Source: an uncultured Treponema sp. (GTDB lineage Bacteria; Spirochaetota; Spirochaetia; Treponematales; Treponemataceae). Taken from it: a stretch of 64,000 nt of DNA. The stretch covers positions 221,329 through 285,328 of the forward strand of contig CASGBA010000001.1 of the NCBI GenBank assembly GCA_949299755.1, in the 5' to 3' direction. The notes under the pieces are model-generated. The model worked only from the letters and a program-made list of their open reading frames with translations. It was not told the origin of the DNA and did no database searches. The position numbers were made by a program, and so were the translations under genes. Of the stretch, positions 23,594 through 32,709 are shown one piece after another. Positions within the stretch are counted from its first letter, which is position 1. Each line of letters begins with the position of its first letter.

Positions 23594-25165
23594 ATGGTTT
23601 CATGGAGAAATCTGGACACGCTTGAAGCTTACAAAAAGCTTTTAACCTTGAAAGATTCAGTCAGTTTAAGAGATGTTTTGAATGGAGCCAGGATCGCTGA
23701 ATATTCAGTTCCAATGGCGGCAGGCTTGACGTACAATTATGCGGCAAAAAAAGTTGACAAGAGGGTTTTGCAAATCCTGCAGGAACTGGCCGATGAACAG
23801 GGGCTGATTGAAAAGTACAAAGCCCTGTTGAACGGCGAAATAATCAATACGGGAGAAAACCGTAAGGTCTTGCATCATCTTGCCCGGGGCCAACAAGCCG
23901 GAGATGTGGTCTATAACGGAAAAAATATGCGTGGCTTTTATGAAGAACAGCGCCTTAAAATAGCGGATTTTGCGGCCAAGGTTCATTCCGGGGAAATAAA
24001 AGGAAGCACCGGAAAGAAATTCACGGCGGTAACCCAGATTGGCATCGGAGGTTCCGACCTGGGGCCCAGGGCCATATACCTTGCCCTGGAAAAATGGGCG
24101 GAAAAAAACAACAAGAAAAAAATGGACGCCCATTTCATTTCAAATGTGGATCCAGATGATGCCGCCGGTGTTGTTTCTTCCCTCAACCTGGAAGAAACAC
24201 TTTTCATCCTTGTTTCAAAAAGCGGTGTAACCCAGGAAACCCTTGCGAACGAGCTTTTCGTAAAATCCTTCCTGAAAAAAGCGGGCTTGAATCCTTCAAA
24301 ACACATGATTGCGGTTACAAGCGAAACAAGCCCCCTTGCCGGGAATCCGGAATATCTGGCATCCTTTTACATGGACGACTTTATCGGGGGACGTTTTTCC
24401 TCTTCTTCCGCTGTGGGCGGAGCGGTGATTTCCCTGGCATTCGGACCGGAGGTCTTTGAATGCTTCCTATCCGGAGCCGCCGAAGCAGATAAAACCGCCT
24501 TGGAGCAGAACATCCTGAAAAACCCTGCGCTTCTTGACGCGTTAATCGGTGTGTATGAAAGGAATGTTCTGAATCTGCCGGCTACAGCGGTACTACCCTA
24601 CAGCCAGGCTTTAAACCGTTTTCCAGCCCATCTCCAGCAGGCGGACATGGAATCAAACGGTAAACAGGTAAACAGGAACGGCGAACCCCTGTCCTATGCT
24701 ACAGGGCCGGTAGTGTTCGGGGAACCGGGGACAAACGGCCAGCATTCCTTCTACCAGCTTTTGCACCAGGGAACAGACATTGTGCCCCTCCAGTTTATCG
24801 GTTTTACCGAGAACCAAACCGGCGAAGATGTGACCGTGGACGGCTCCACAAGCCAGATGAAGCTTTGCGCGAATCTGGCGGCACAGATTGTGGCGTTTGC
24901 CAAGGGGAAGGATGACGAAAATCCGAACAAACGGTTCCCCGGCGAAAGACCGTCCAGCTTGATTTACGGTAAAAAGCTGACTCCCAATTCACTGGGGGCA
25001 TTGCTTTCGCATTTTGAAAACAAGATAATGTTCCAGGGTTTTACATGGAATGTGAATAGTTTTGACCAGGAAGGAGTTCAACTAGGTAAAAAACTGACGA
25101 AGGAAGTCCTCTCCGGGAAAATGGACGAAACCCTTTCGTCCTACGCAAAACTCCTCGGAATTTGA
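23594..25165 (+). CDS. pgi: Glucose-6-phosphate isomerase
   Basis: 523 residues. Pgi interconverts glucose-6-phosphate and fructose-6-phosphate in glycolysis. Motifs are TQIGIGGSDLGPRAIYLALE, FILVSKSGVTQETLAN, the GEPGTNGQHSFYQLLHQG loop with the catalytic region, and the C-terminal NSFDQEGVQLGK signature. AAGGAG lies 7 bases before ATG. It may be read partly from argR: only a weak GC hairpin lies between them. A strong bidirectional terminator follows. Confidence 0.97.
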   Translation: MVSWRNLDTLEAYKKLLTLKDSVSLRDVLNGARIAEYSVPMAAGLTYNYAAKKVDKRVLQILQELADEQGLIEKYKALLNGEIINTGENRKVLHHLARGQQAGDVVYNGKNMRGFYEEQRLKIADFAAKVHSGEIKGSTGKKFTAVTQIGIGGSDLGPRAIYLALEKWAEKNNKKKMDAHFISNVDPDDAAGVVSSLNLEETLFILVSKSGVTQETLANELFVKSFLKKAGLNPSKHMIAVTSETSPLAGNPEYLASFYMDDFIGGRFSSSSAVGGAVISLAFGPEVFECFLSGAAEADKTALEQNILKNPALLDALIGVYERNVLNLPATAVLPYSQALNRFPAHLQQADMESNGKQVNRNGEPLSYATGPVVFGEPGTNGQHSFYQLLHQGTDIVPLQFIGFTENQTGEDVTVDGSTSQMKLCANLAAQIVAFAKGKDDENPNKRFPGERPSSLIYGKKLTPNSLGALLSHFENKIMFQGFTWNVNSFDQEGVQLGKKLTKEVLSGKMDETLSSYAKLLGI

Positions 25166-25227
25166 CAACGAGCATACATATCGCAGCCAGGCTACGGTAC
25201 ATCCCATGGCTGCGGTTTGTCACGGGA

Positions 25228-25258
25228 AACGGACGGTTTTTGCACCGTCCGTTTTTTA
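25228..25258 (+). terminator. Terminator after pgi
   Basis: AACGGACGGT, loop TTTTGC, ACCGTCCGTT and then a T-run. The perfect 10-bp stem sits between the convergent pgi and mntP genes. A second inverted repeat (GCAGCCA/TGGCTGC) lies 35 bp upstream. Confidence 0.9.
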
Positions 25259-25879
25259 TTCAGCCAGCAGATGACTTATAAGAATCCTTACACCCAAAAG
25301 CACCAGCACAAAACCGCCGGCAAGCTGGGCGTATTTACCGAAAAAGGCGCCGGCTTTCTTCCCGGCGAAAAAACCGAAGGAACACACAACGAAGGTAACC
25401 AAGCCTATAATCAATGAGGGAATAAATATCGGTTCATTCATTGAGGCATAAACAATACCGATTGTGAGGGCATCTATACTTGTAGCCACCGCCAGGGCAA
25501 AAAGGTTTTTCATGGATTCCAGGCCTGAAGCAACCTGACAAGAAGATGTCATCTCTTTTACGTCATCATCCGAACCATCGTGAAACACTGCGGCTTTTTT
25601 TTCCTCCCTCATTTCGGACAAAGTTTGGAATATGGTTTTGCCGCCGACAAAGGCAAGCAGAAAAAAAGCCAGCCAGTGGTCAAACACGGAGGCGTATTTT
25701 ATAAAAAAGGAAGAACCGAACCAACCCAACATGGGCATGGCGAATTGAAAAAAACCGAAGGTAAAAGCAGCCCGAAACATGGTTCCCGGCTTTAAAGCTG
25801 CGGAACAAGCGGCGGCTGATACGGAAACTGCCAGAGCATCCATGGACAGGGAGAGGGCAACCAAAAGGGTCTGTACCAT
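25256..25879 (-). CDS. mntP: Manganese efflux pump MntP
   Basis: 207 residues, six hydrophobic segments in two repeats of three. MntP/DUF204 exports Mn2+ across the inner membrane. Conserved Asp residues are visible in ALSLSMDALAVSVSAA and in AVATSIDALTIGIVYA, at equivalent positions of the two repeats. A charged cytoplasmic loop (about residues 88-125) is longer than usual. Its ATG overlaps the purB stop codon (TGATG), so it is translated by coupling with purB. Manganese-responsive control by riboswitch or MntR is not evident, since it is second in an operon. Confidence 0.9.
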   Translation of the reverse strand: MVQTLLVALSLSMDALAVSVSAAACSAALKPGTMFRAAFTFGFFQFAMPMLGWFGSSFFIKYASVFDHWLAFFLLAFVGGKTIFQTLSEMREEKKAAVFHDGSDDDVKEMTSSCQVASGLESMKNLFALAVATSIDALTIGIVYASMNEPIFIPSLIIGLVTFVVCSFGFFAGKKAGAFFGKYAQLAGGFVLVLLGVRILISHLLAE

Positions 25880-27312
25880 CAGTCGGGAACACCTTCCATA
25901 AGCTTGGAATATTTTTCGGCAAGGGTTTTCGCTTTTTCAGCGGCAAGTCCCCTGTAACGTGCCGGATCAGAGAAAAAACCGTCAGCATCGGAAATTCCAA
26001 GGGTTTCAAGCTGCGACCGTATCTTTGAAAAAACTCCGGCATCCCGGCTGAGTACAGCGTAAAAAGTTTCCCCGGTTTTTTCAGCTTCCAGCGTTATTTT
26101 CCGGATAACCTCGTGGGCATCGGAAACGCCGGCTTCCGCAAGCAAAATATAAGCGGGCTCGGCAAGAACGCCGCCTTTCACCTTTCCGCCTGCACCGGCC
26201 AAGTTCCTCATCATTGCTTCCCGGTCAGCCTGAAGTCCAGCTACAACGGAGCTCATGCGGGAAACCGCCATGGCGAAGCCGGCTACATAATCCGCAATAA
26301 AGCGTTGGCTGGCGGAATTGGATAAATCCCTCTGGTGTTCAGAAATTTGATCCATGTAAAAAGTTATGACTCTGGGAGAAAAAGTTTTCCATAAACTCTT
26401 CACGTGTTCGGAATTCCAAGGATTTCTTTTTTGAGGCATTGTGGAAGAACCCACTTGGGATGAACCGAAATATTCAAACACCTCCCCTATTTCCGAACGT
26501 TGCAGATTACGCAAATCATCAGCGAGGTTGGCAATGACACCGAAGGCCACATTGCATTCAAGCAAAAGCCGTAAAAGATATTCCGGTTCCACAAGCTGGG
26601 TGGAATGTTCCGAAGGTGTCAAACCAAGATAAGCCAGATAACGCCGCTCCAAATCCTCCGGGTCTTTCACTATCATGCTCGGACCGTTATAGGCTCCAAC
26701 GGGACCGGCAAGTTTTCCCTTCAGGGAACCGGAAAGCCGCTGGATTTCCAAAATGGATTTACCCAGCCGGGAAACATATTCCGCAACGGCGAACCCAAAG
26801 GTGATGGGAACCGCATGCTGCCCGTGGGTTCTTCCCACCTGGGGTGTTTCGGCTTCCCTCGATGCGACGGCGCACAGGGACAACTCCAAACCCTTCAAAA
26901 GCGGCAGAAGGACAAAGCGGACACAGTCCCGCATACGGACGGAAAGGGCGGTATCCAGAATGTCAACGCTGGTAGCGCCCAAATGCACAAGAGGCGCGAC
27001 TTCCGCAGGCACCATGGTTTTCATCACATTCACCAGGGCTCGTATATTATGTCGGGTTTTCTCTTCTTCGGCGTAAACAGCAGCCGGATCAATTTCATCG
27101 GCCACCTTGTCGAGACAGGCTTCCATATCCGGGGAAAGGACACCGCGCACGGAAAGATGGGCCTTTATCAGGGCGATTTCCGCCCGGGCACAGGAAAGGA
27201 CGGCGGCCTGCTCGGAAATATATGTCGAAAGTTTATCAAAAACATCCGCTTCGGAAATGGAATACCGGTGATCCAACGGGGAGATATTTTGGAATATATT
27301 TCTTGCATTCAT
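25879..27312 (-). CDS. purB: Adenylosuccinate lyase
   Basis: 477 residues. PurB cleaves adenylosuccinate to AMP and SAICAR to AICAR in purine synthesis. The superfamily signature is GSSTMPQKRNPWNSE, the N-terminal DHRYSISEADVFDKLST segment is present, and HLGATSVDILDTALS and GRTHGQHAVPITFGFAVA carry catalytic His residues. The start ATG 27312 lies exactly 6 bases after a TATTAT box with TTGAAA 17 bp upstream, and no Shine-Dalgarno site is present, so the mRNA is predicted leaderless. mntP follows with overlapping stop and start. Confidence 0.97.
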   Translation of the reverse strand: MNARNIFQNISPLDHRYSISEADVFDKLSTYISEQAAVLSCARAEIALIKAHLSVRGVLSPDMEACLDKVADEIDPAAVYAEEEKTRHNIRALVNVMKTMVPAEVAPLVHLGATSVDILDTALSVRMRDCVRFVLLPLLKGLELSLCAVASREAETPQVGRTHGQHAVPITFGFAVAEYVSRLGKSILEIQRLSGSLKGKLAGPVGAYNGPSMIVKDPEDLERRYLAYLGLTPSEHSTQLVEPEYLLRLLLECNVAFGVIANLADDLRNLQRSEIGEVFEYFGSSQVGSSTMPQKRNPWNSEHVKSLWKTFSPRVITFYMDQISEHQRDLSNSASQRFIADYVAGFAMAVSRMSSVVAGLQADREAMMRNLAGAGGKVKGGVLAEPAYILLAEAGVSDAHEVIRKITLEAEKTGETFYAVLSRDAGVFSKIRSQLETLGISDADGFFSDPARYRGLAAEKAKTLAEKYSKLMEGVPD

Positions 27313-27318
27313 TCGGGA

Positions 27319-27347
27319 ATAATATCAATTCCGGTACGGATTTTCAA
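27319..27347 (-). promoter_or_regulatory. Leaderless-type promoter of purB-mntP
   Basis: Minus strand: TTGAAA (27342-27347), 17 bp, TATTAT (27319-27324), 6 bases, ATG. The A of ATG is at the expected +1. No purine operator or riboswitch fits into the space. Confidence 0.75.
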
Positions 27348-27407
27348 TATACCGGCATGAGTCTTTCTTTTTCATGACGGCACGCCGGCGGAAAGCCGGA
27401 GGCCGGG

Positions 27408-27989
27408 TCAGAGGCGTATTTCAATTTCTTTCAAAAGTTCCATCCTGCCGGTTTTCTTTAAGGCGGAGGAAAAAATGATTTTTTCAGGGGCAAGGTCAAA
27501 AAATGCGGACAAGTTTTTTTTCGATGATGAGCGCATGGAATTATTCAACTTGTCGGATTTGGTGGAGACCAGAATGACATCGATACCCAGATTTGAAAAA
27601 TATTCCACCGAATCTTTTTCAACCTGAGCCGGCGGACGGCGGGAATCCATCAGGAAAAAAAAAGCCCGGAGCTGGGAGCGGGAAGATGAATAATCCGCAA
27701 GCATCCTGTCAAAAGCCGCTGTTTCCGCGGCAGACCGGCGGGCGAAACCGTATCCGGGCAAATCGGTTAAAACGAAGGAATCATTTATCCTGAAAAAGTT
27801 TATCAGCCGGGTCATACCCGGAGTTGAGCCGGTTTTCACCAGGGATTTGCGCCCGGTAATCATATTTATAAGGGAGGACTTGCCCGCATTCGACCTGCCG
27901 AAAAAAGCGAACTCCGGCAAATTACCTCCGGGGTAATCCCTGGGCAAAGCGGCACTTTTTATGAATTCTGCTTTAACAATTTCAATCAC
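27408..27989 (-). CDS. engB: Ribosome biogenesis GTPase EngB (YsxC/YihA)
   Basis: 193 residues from GTG 27989. G1 is FFGRSNAGKSSLINMI, G2 is GSTPGMTRLINFF, G3 is LTDLPGYGFARR and G4 is TKSDK. EngB is an essential GTPase in 50S assembly. I choose GTG 27989: it gives the family N-terminus (IEIVKAEFIKSAALPRDYP) and is 6 bases after a TATTTT box whose TTGACA is 17 bp upstream. A longer frame from 28052 would run across that promoter. No Shine-Dalgarno site is present. Confidence 0.92.
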   Translation of the reverse strand: MIEIVKAEFIKSAALPRDYPGGNLPEFAFFGRSNAGKSSLINMITGRKSLVKTGSTPGMTRLINFFRINDSFVLTDLPGYGFARRSAAETAAFDRMLADYSSSRSQLRAFFFLMDSRRPPAQVEKDSVEYFSNLGIDVILVSTKSDKLNNSMRSSSKKNLSAFFDLAPEKIIFSSALKKTGRMELLKEIEIRL

Positions 27990-27995
27990 AATAGA

Positions 27996-28024
27996 AAAAT
28001 ATATTAAACCGGAAACTTTGTCAA
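27996..28024 (-). promoter_or_regulatory. Leaderless-type promoter of engB
   Basis: Minus strand: TTGACA (28019-28024), 17 bp, TATTTT (27996-28001), 6 bases, GTG. A consensus -35 makes this a strong candidate. Confidence 0.7.
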
Positions 28025-28055
28025 AGACACATAAAAGGCACATAAATAACACAGC

Positions 28056-28084
28056 TTGAAAGACAGCGTTTTTTCCTGTATCCT
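28056..28084 (+). promoter_or_regulatory. Leaderless-type promoter of the ABC-F gene
   Basis: TTGAAA (28056-28061), 17 bp, TATCCT (28079-28084), 6 bases (TTCCCC), ATG 28091. It stands back to back with the engB promoter. Confidence 0.72.
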
Positions 28085-28090
28085 TTCCCC

Positions 28091-29728
28091 ATGATTACAG
28101 TTACAGATCTTAGCCTTGCATTCAGCGATAAACCGCTTTTTAAAGATGTAAATTTAAAGTTCACGCCCGGAAATTGTTACGGTGTAATCGGTGCCAACGG
28201 GGCCGGAAAATCCACCTTTCTGAAAATCCTTTCCGGGGAAATTGAACACGACAAGGGTGAAATCATAATACCCCCGGGACAGCGGATGGCGACCTTGAAA
28301 CAGGATCACTTTGCCTTTGATTCCTACAGCGTGAAAGATACCGTTATGAGCGGTTTTCCGAAATTGTATTCAATAATGAAAGAACGGGAAGCAATTTACG
28401 AAAAAGAGGATTTTTCGGAAGAGGACGGTCTGCGGGCTTCGGAACTTGAAGGGGAATTCTCTGAGATAGGCGGTTGGGAAGCTGAAAACCAAATAGAGCA
28501 GATTCTGTCAGGTTTGGGACTTGAGGAAAATTTCCACGACAAGCAGATGGCCGATTTGGATGAAGGGCAGAAAGTACGGGTTCTGTTGGCGCAAGCCCTT
28601 TTCGGAAATCCAGATGTCCTTCTTCTGGACGAACCCACGAACGGTTTGGATTTGGAATCCATAAGTTGGCTGGAGGAATTTCTAATAGATTTTCCCAACA
28701 CGGTGATTGTGGTTTCCCACGACAGACATTTCCTGAATGCCGTGTGCACCCATATCTGTGACATCGACTACGGAAAAATAAGGATGTACAGCGGTAACTA
28801 CGATTTCTGGTACCAGATGAGCCAGATTATGCAGCGCCAGGCCAGAGACCAGCAGAAAAAGCGTGAAGAAAAAATGAAGGACTTAAAGGAATTCATTCTC
28901 CGGTTCGCCTCAAACGCCGCAAAGAGCAGGCAGGCAACCAGCCGGAAAAAAATCTACGACAAGCTGGCCCTTGAGGAAATTGAAGTCACCAGCAGGAAAT
29001 TCCCCTACGTTAACTTTAAGCCCAACCGGGAAATCGGAAACAATGTTCTGCGGGTGGAAAACCTGAATTACAGCAACGATGGTGAGAAGCTTCTGGATAA
29101 CTTCAATCTGATTGTGAACCGTACTGATAAAATCGCCTTCGTGGGAATAGAGCACAATTCCAAGTCCGCCTTTTTCGATATTATCGCGGACAAAATAAAA
29201 GCGGAATCCGGGGACATTTACTGGGGCCAGACCACAAGCTTTGATTACCTTGCGAAAGATAACACGGAATATTTTAACAATGACTTGAACATAACGGATT
29301 GGCTGAGACAATATTCTCCGGAACAGGACGACGGGTATGTCCGCGGATTTTTGGGGCGTATGCTGTTCACAGGCGATGAATCACTTAAACCGGTGAAGGT
29401 TCTTTCCGGAGGTGAAAAGGTAAGGTGCATGCTTTCGAAGTTGATGCTATCCGGCGCGAACGTTTTAATTCTGGATGAACCCACCAACCACCTTGACCTG
29501 GAAGCTATAACCAGCTTGAACAACGGACTTTCGGAATTCCCGGGTGTGGTTTTGTTCAACAGCCATGACCATGAATTCATTAACTCCATTGCCAACCGAA
29601 TAGTGGAAATAACACCCGGCGGAATAATTGACAGAATGATGACCTTTGACGATTACATCGCTGACCCACAGGTAAAAGAACTACGTGAGAAATACTACGG
29701 CGGAAAAGTAAAGCGTATTAACATCTAA
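28091..29728 (+). CDS. ABC-F family ATPase (YbiT/YkpA-like)
   Basis: 545 residues, two ATPase domains and no membrane segment. ABC-F proteins act on the ribosome, either in translation or antibiotic resistance. Domain 1: GANGAGKST, signature LDEGQKVR, Walker B DVLLLDEPTNGLD. The charged linker holds RQARDQQKKREEKMKDLKEF (split). Domain 2: a degenerate Walker A GIEHNSKS, signature LSGGEKVR, Walker [14 protein letters not shown]. One composite site (domain 1 Walker A with domain 2 signature) looks complete; the other is degenerate in both halves. I recall similar loss in YbiT/YkpA proteins. The mRNA is predicted leaderless. Confidence 0.9.
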   Translation: MITVTDLSLAFSDKPLFKDVNLKFTPGNCYGVIGANGAGKSTFLKILSGEIEHDKGEIIIPPGQRMATLKQDHFAFDSYSVKDTVMSGFPKLYSIMKEREAIYEKEDFSEEDGLRASELEGEFSEIGGWEAENQIEQILSGLGLEENFHDKQMADLDEGQKVRVLLAQALFGNPDVLLLDEPTNGLDLESISWLEEFLIDFPNTVIVVSHDRHFLNAVCTHICDIDYGKIRMYSGNYDFWYQMSQIMQRQARDQQKKREEKMKDLKEFILRFASNAAKSRQATSRKKIYDKLALEEIEVTSRKFPYVNFKPNREIGNNVLRVENLNYSNDGEKLLDNFNLIVNRTDKIAFVGIEHNSKSAFFDIIADKIKAESGDIYWGQTTSFDYLAKDNTEYFNNDLNITDWLRQYSPEQDDGYVRGFLGRMLFTGDESLKPVKVLSGGEKVRCMLSKLMLSGANVLILDEPTNHLDLEAITSLNNGLSEFPGVVLFNSHDHEFINSIANRIVEITPGGIIDRMMTFDDYIADPQVKELREKYYGGKVKRINI

Positions 29729-29816
29729 GCACGTGGGAGAGGCTTTCAATTTGTCACCGCAGGATGAAGCGCCGGCCTGCCCGGCCTTACGTGGTCTTGC
29801 GGCGGGAAACTCCCCT

Positions 29817-29844
29817 TTGCGTAAAGCACAAAAAAATTTATAAT
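29817..29844 (+). promoter_or_regulatory. Leaderless-type promoter of the HAD phosphatase gene
   Basis: TTGCGT (29817-29822), 16 bp, TATAAT (29839-29844), 6 bases, ATG 29851. The -35 is weak (three of six matches), the -10 perfect. Confidence 0.6.
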
Positions 29845-29850
29845 CAGGCC

Positions 29851-30507
29851 ATGCAGGATTTTGAATATTTTTTGTTCGACTTTGACGGAACTATTTTCGA
29901 CACTTCGGAAGGAATTTTTAATTCGCTGGACAAGGTATGTGTTCATTATAATCTTGAAAACACCAGGGATGATTTTTCCAGAATGATCGGGCCGCCTTTA
30001 AGCGAAAGTTTTGCCACGGTTTTCCATCTTCCTGAATCTGAAATACAGGATGCAATTAAAGTTTACCGGGATTATTATTCAAAAGAAGGGATGTTCCAGT
30101 GCAGCCTTTATCCCGGAGTCACGGAGATGATACAAAGGCTCAAATCAAAAGGCAGGAAAGTTTTCATCGCCACCAGCAAACCTGAAATTTACACAAAGCA
30201 AATCCTTGAAAGAAAAGGGCTGCTTCAATTTTTTGATTTTGTGGGAGGGGCTGATTTTGAAGAAAAAGTCCGATGCGAAAAGGTTGATGTTATAAATTAT
30301 GTTTTATCGGTAAACCGGCTTTCCGGGCAAAAAGAAAAGTGTCTTATGCTTGGAGACAGGAATTACGACATTAAGGGAGCCCACAAAGCGGGCTTGAAGG
30401 CAGCCGGGATTCTGTGGGGGTTCGGAGGAAGAAAAGAACTTGAAGAAGCCGGGGCGGATTTTATCTTTGAAAACCCGGAAGAGATACAGGATGCCTTCTG
30501 TAAATAG
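29851..30507 (+). CDS. HAD-superfamily phosphatase, phosphoglycolate phosphatase-like
   Basis: 218 residues from ATG 29851. The four HAD motifs are visible: nucleophile DFDGTIFDTSEG (Asp and Asp at the usual spacing), the Thr/Ser motif VFIATSKPEIY, a Lys in the DFVGGADFEEKVRCEKVD area, and the acidic motif LMLGDRNYDIKGAHKAGLKA. A cap of about 65 residues follows motif I, as in Gph/PpaX. Substrate is not decided; phosphoglycolate or pyrophosphate are common. A longer frame from 29764 crosses the promoter, so I reject it. It stands alone after the ABC-F gene. Confidence 0.9.
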   Translation: MQDFEYFLFDFDGTIFDTSEGIFNSLDKVCVHYNLENTRDDFSRMIGPPLSESFATVFHLPESEIQDAIKVYRDYYSKEGMFQCSLYPGVTEMIQRLKSKGRKVFIATSKPEIYTKQILERKGLLQFFDFVGGADFEEKVRCEKVDVINYVLSVNRLSGQKEKCLMLGDRNYDIKGAHKAGLKAAGILWGFGGRKELEEAGADFIFENPEEIQDAFCK

Positions 30508-30520
30508 GCCACAACAAAAA

Positions 30521-31366
30521 CTACGGCTTTTCCTTTTCAATACCGATGGGAATATGATTTTTCACTGTGGGTATAAATTGCCTGGCGAAATTCCCTTCAC
30601 CCCGGTTTTTCACATAAATAAAACCGATGACAGAAAAAACAACTGCTCCTATAAAATTAACGAACAAATCCTTCATCGTATCTATTAAACCGATGTCAAT
30701 ATATCCGCCGTACAGTTTTATCCAGTCTTCACCATTTACCAAAAGACTTTCAATTTTCACATGACCGACAACATTCAGTCCGTCGGGATCAAACTTTACG
30801 GAATTTATCCTGTCAATGATATAATCTTTCTGCATATCCATGGAAAAAACCTGATCCATGAAAAACTCGAAAAACTCCCACAATACGCCTACAGTCATAG
30901 AAAAGCAAAAAGCCGTGACAGCTAAAAAAAGAGGAGAAAGCTTGAAAATAAAACGCTCTGTCCTGTTGAATATATCCACCAGGGCAAATCCTATAGCCGC
31001 CATCAAAAAGCCGTTGATTGTATGCAGCATTGTATCCCAATGCTTGAAACGGGTGTAAAAAGAATCAATTTCCCCGAGAATTTCCGCGGCAAAAATAAAA
31101 CAGAGGATTACGGACTCAAGCCCTCTGGGGATATCAACCCCCAGGCGCCGGTCTATTATGATGGGAACAGCGAAAAGAATCAGTGTAAGCACGCACATGA
31201 AAACGCTCTCGTAGTTACCCTCAAAAATATGGCGCACAAGGGTGATAATCACAAGGAAAGAAAGAATACCGCGCAAGGTAAGTTTCAGACGGAGACGTTT
31301 GCGCTGAAAAGCAGCCGAAATATGTTCATGTTTTTTATTTCCGTTTCTTTTGTTTTTATTTTCCAT
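30521..31366 (-). CDS. Multi-pass membrane protein, YjdF/DUF2238-like
   Basis: 281 residues from ATG 31366, which follows GGAGG by 4 bases. A basic N-terminus (KNKRNGNKKHEH) is followed by about seven hydrophobic segments. HWDTMLHTINGFLMAAIGFA, GVLWEFFEFFMD and LIDTMKDLFVNFIGAVV place paired Asp/Glu/His residues inside or near helices, a pattern like that of YjdF/DUF2238. The function of that family is unknown. It lies between the convergent HAD gene and the upstream tyrS on the same strand (gap 39 bp), so it may be read from tyrS. Confidence 0.65.
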   Translation of the reverse strand: MENKNKRNGNKKHEHISAAFQRKRLRLKLTLRGILSFLVIITLVRHIFEGNYESVFMCVLTLILFAVPIIIDRRLGVDIPRGLESVILCFIFAAEILGEIDSFYTRFKHWDTMLHTINGFLMAAIGFALVDIFNRTERFIFKLSPLFLAVTAFCFSMTVGVLWEFFEFFMDQVFSMDMQKDYIIDRINSVKFDPDGLNVVGHVKIESLLVNGEDWIKLYGGYIDIGLIDTMKDLFVNFIGAVVFSVIGFIYVKNRGEGNFARQFIPTVKNHIPIGIEKEKP

Positions 31367-31405
31367 AAGCCTCCAAATCAATGGTTCCCAGAAAACCGGA
31401 AAAAG

Positions 31406-32638
31406 TTAAAGACAAACAATCCGGGTGAATTTCTTTTTTCCTGCCCGGAGTATGATTTCCCTGGTACCGTCGGAATCAACGGTTAAATCCGCCGCAGTAA
31501 TAACAAACTTCACATCGGTAACAGGTTTATTATTAACAGAAGCACCTCCCTGTTCCACCAGCCGACGGATATCGCTTTTTGTTCCGCCTAATTTAGCGGC
31601 AAAAAACAAATCTATTACACCAATACCATTTTCAAAATCAGAGAAAGGGATTTCCACAGTAGGCATGGACGCTTTGTCCCCGCCACCGCTGAAAGCCGCA
31701 CGGGCTCCGGCCAAAGCCTTGTCGGCGGCGTCCTGCCCGTGAATCTCTTTTGTGACTTCCCACGCTAATTTTTCCTTGGCTTTGTTTATATCACCGGAAA
31801 CAATTGCGTCTATTTCAGCCACAGGAAGGAAAGTGAAAAGAAGAAGGAATTTCCTCACATCCGCATCATCCACATTGCGCCAATACTGGAAAAAATCAAA
31901 AACCGGCGTCATCGCAGGGTCAAGGAAAAGAGCGCCCTTTTCGGTTTTCCCCATTTTTTTGCCGTCACTGCGGGTTATCAGCGGAAAAGTTAAGCCGAAA
32001 ACAAGGGCCCCGGTTTTACGGCGCACCAAATCAACACCTGCGACAATATTTCCCCACTGATCATCTCCGCCTATTTGCAGCCGGCAGTTGTGCCTCTCAT
32101 AAAGCTTAAGGAAGTCATAGCTCTGTAAAAGCTGATAACTGAATTCCAGGAAGGATAAACCTGCTTCCATTCTTTTTTTGTAAGCTTCAAAGGTAAGCAT
32201 TTTATTTACGGAAAAGCATGAACCAATATCCCTCATAAAATCGATATAGTTCATGTCCGCAAGCCAGTATTTATTATTGTCCAGCACAGCTGTTTTTCCG
32301 TCAAAACCGATGAAGCTGTCCAACTGTTTTTCAAACCGCCTGACATTTTCGTCTATGTCATCGTAAGAGATAATTTTCCGCATTTCGGTTTTGCCGGAAG
32401 GGTCTCCGATTCGGGCTGTTCCCCCTCCAATGAGGGCGATACCGTTGTGCCCGGCGGCCCGGAGATGCCGCAAGGCGAAAAAGGGAACCATATGTCCGAT
32501 GTGGAGACTGGGACCGGTGGGATCTGTCCCCACATAAAACGTAACAGGGCCTTCATCCATCAAAGTGGATAAACCTTCAACATCCGTACACTGCTGGAAA
32601 AAACCGCGTTCCTTTAACGTTTCAAGAGCCTTATTCAT
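31406..32638 (-). CDS. tyrS: Tyrosyl-tRNA synthetase
   Basis: 410 residues. TyrS charges tRNA-Tyr. The class I HIGH motif is HIGH in PTGPSLHIGHMVPF, the KMSKS motif is KMGKT in RSDGKKMGKTEKGALF, and tyrosine contacts lie in GGDDQWGNIVAGVDLVRR. The C-terminal S4-like RNA-binding domain begins at about residue 345 (LVEQGGASVNNKPVTDVKF). ATG 32638 is 6 bases after TATACT, without a Shine-Dalgarno site, so the mRNA is probably leaderless. No T-box leader is present, nor could it fit. Confidence 0.97.
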   Translation of the reverse strand: MNKALETLKERGFFQQCTDVEGLSTLMDEGPVTFYVGTDPTGPSLHIGHMVPFFALRHLRAAGHNGIALIGGGTARIGDPSGKTEMRKIISYDDIDENVRRFEKQLDSFIGFDGKTAVLDNNKYWLADMNYIDFMRDIGSCFSVNKMLTFEAYKKRMEAGLSFLEFSYQLLQSYDFLKLYERHNCRLQIGGDDQWGNIVAGVDLVRRKTGALVFGLTFPLITRSDGKKMGKTEKGALFLDPAMTPVFDFFQYWRNVDDADVRKFLLLFTFLPVAEIDAIVSGDINKAKEKLAWEVTKEIHGQDAADKALAGARAAFSGGGDKASMPTVEIPFSDFENGIGVIDLFFAAKLGGTKSDIRRLVEQGGASVNNKPVTDVKFVITAADLTVDSDGTREIILRAGKKKFTRIVCL

Positions 32639-32644
32639 AATTTC

Positions 32645-32677
32645 AGTATATATTTTTCAAAAAAAAAAGTATATACT
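32645..32677. promoter_or_regulatory. Divergent -10 boxes of tyrS and nadE
   Basis: Minus strand TATACT (32645-32650) ends 6 bases before the tyrS ATG. Plus strand TATACT (32672-32677) serves nadE, giving a leader of about 25 bases with GGAGGG. An A/T tract fills the 21 bp between them and no consensus -35 is seen on either strand. Confidence 0.5.
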
Positions 32678-32709
32678 AATAAGCGTTAACCGAAACGGAG
32701 GGTTTGTCT

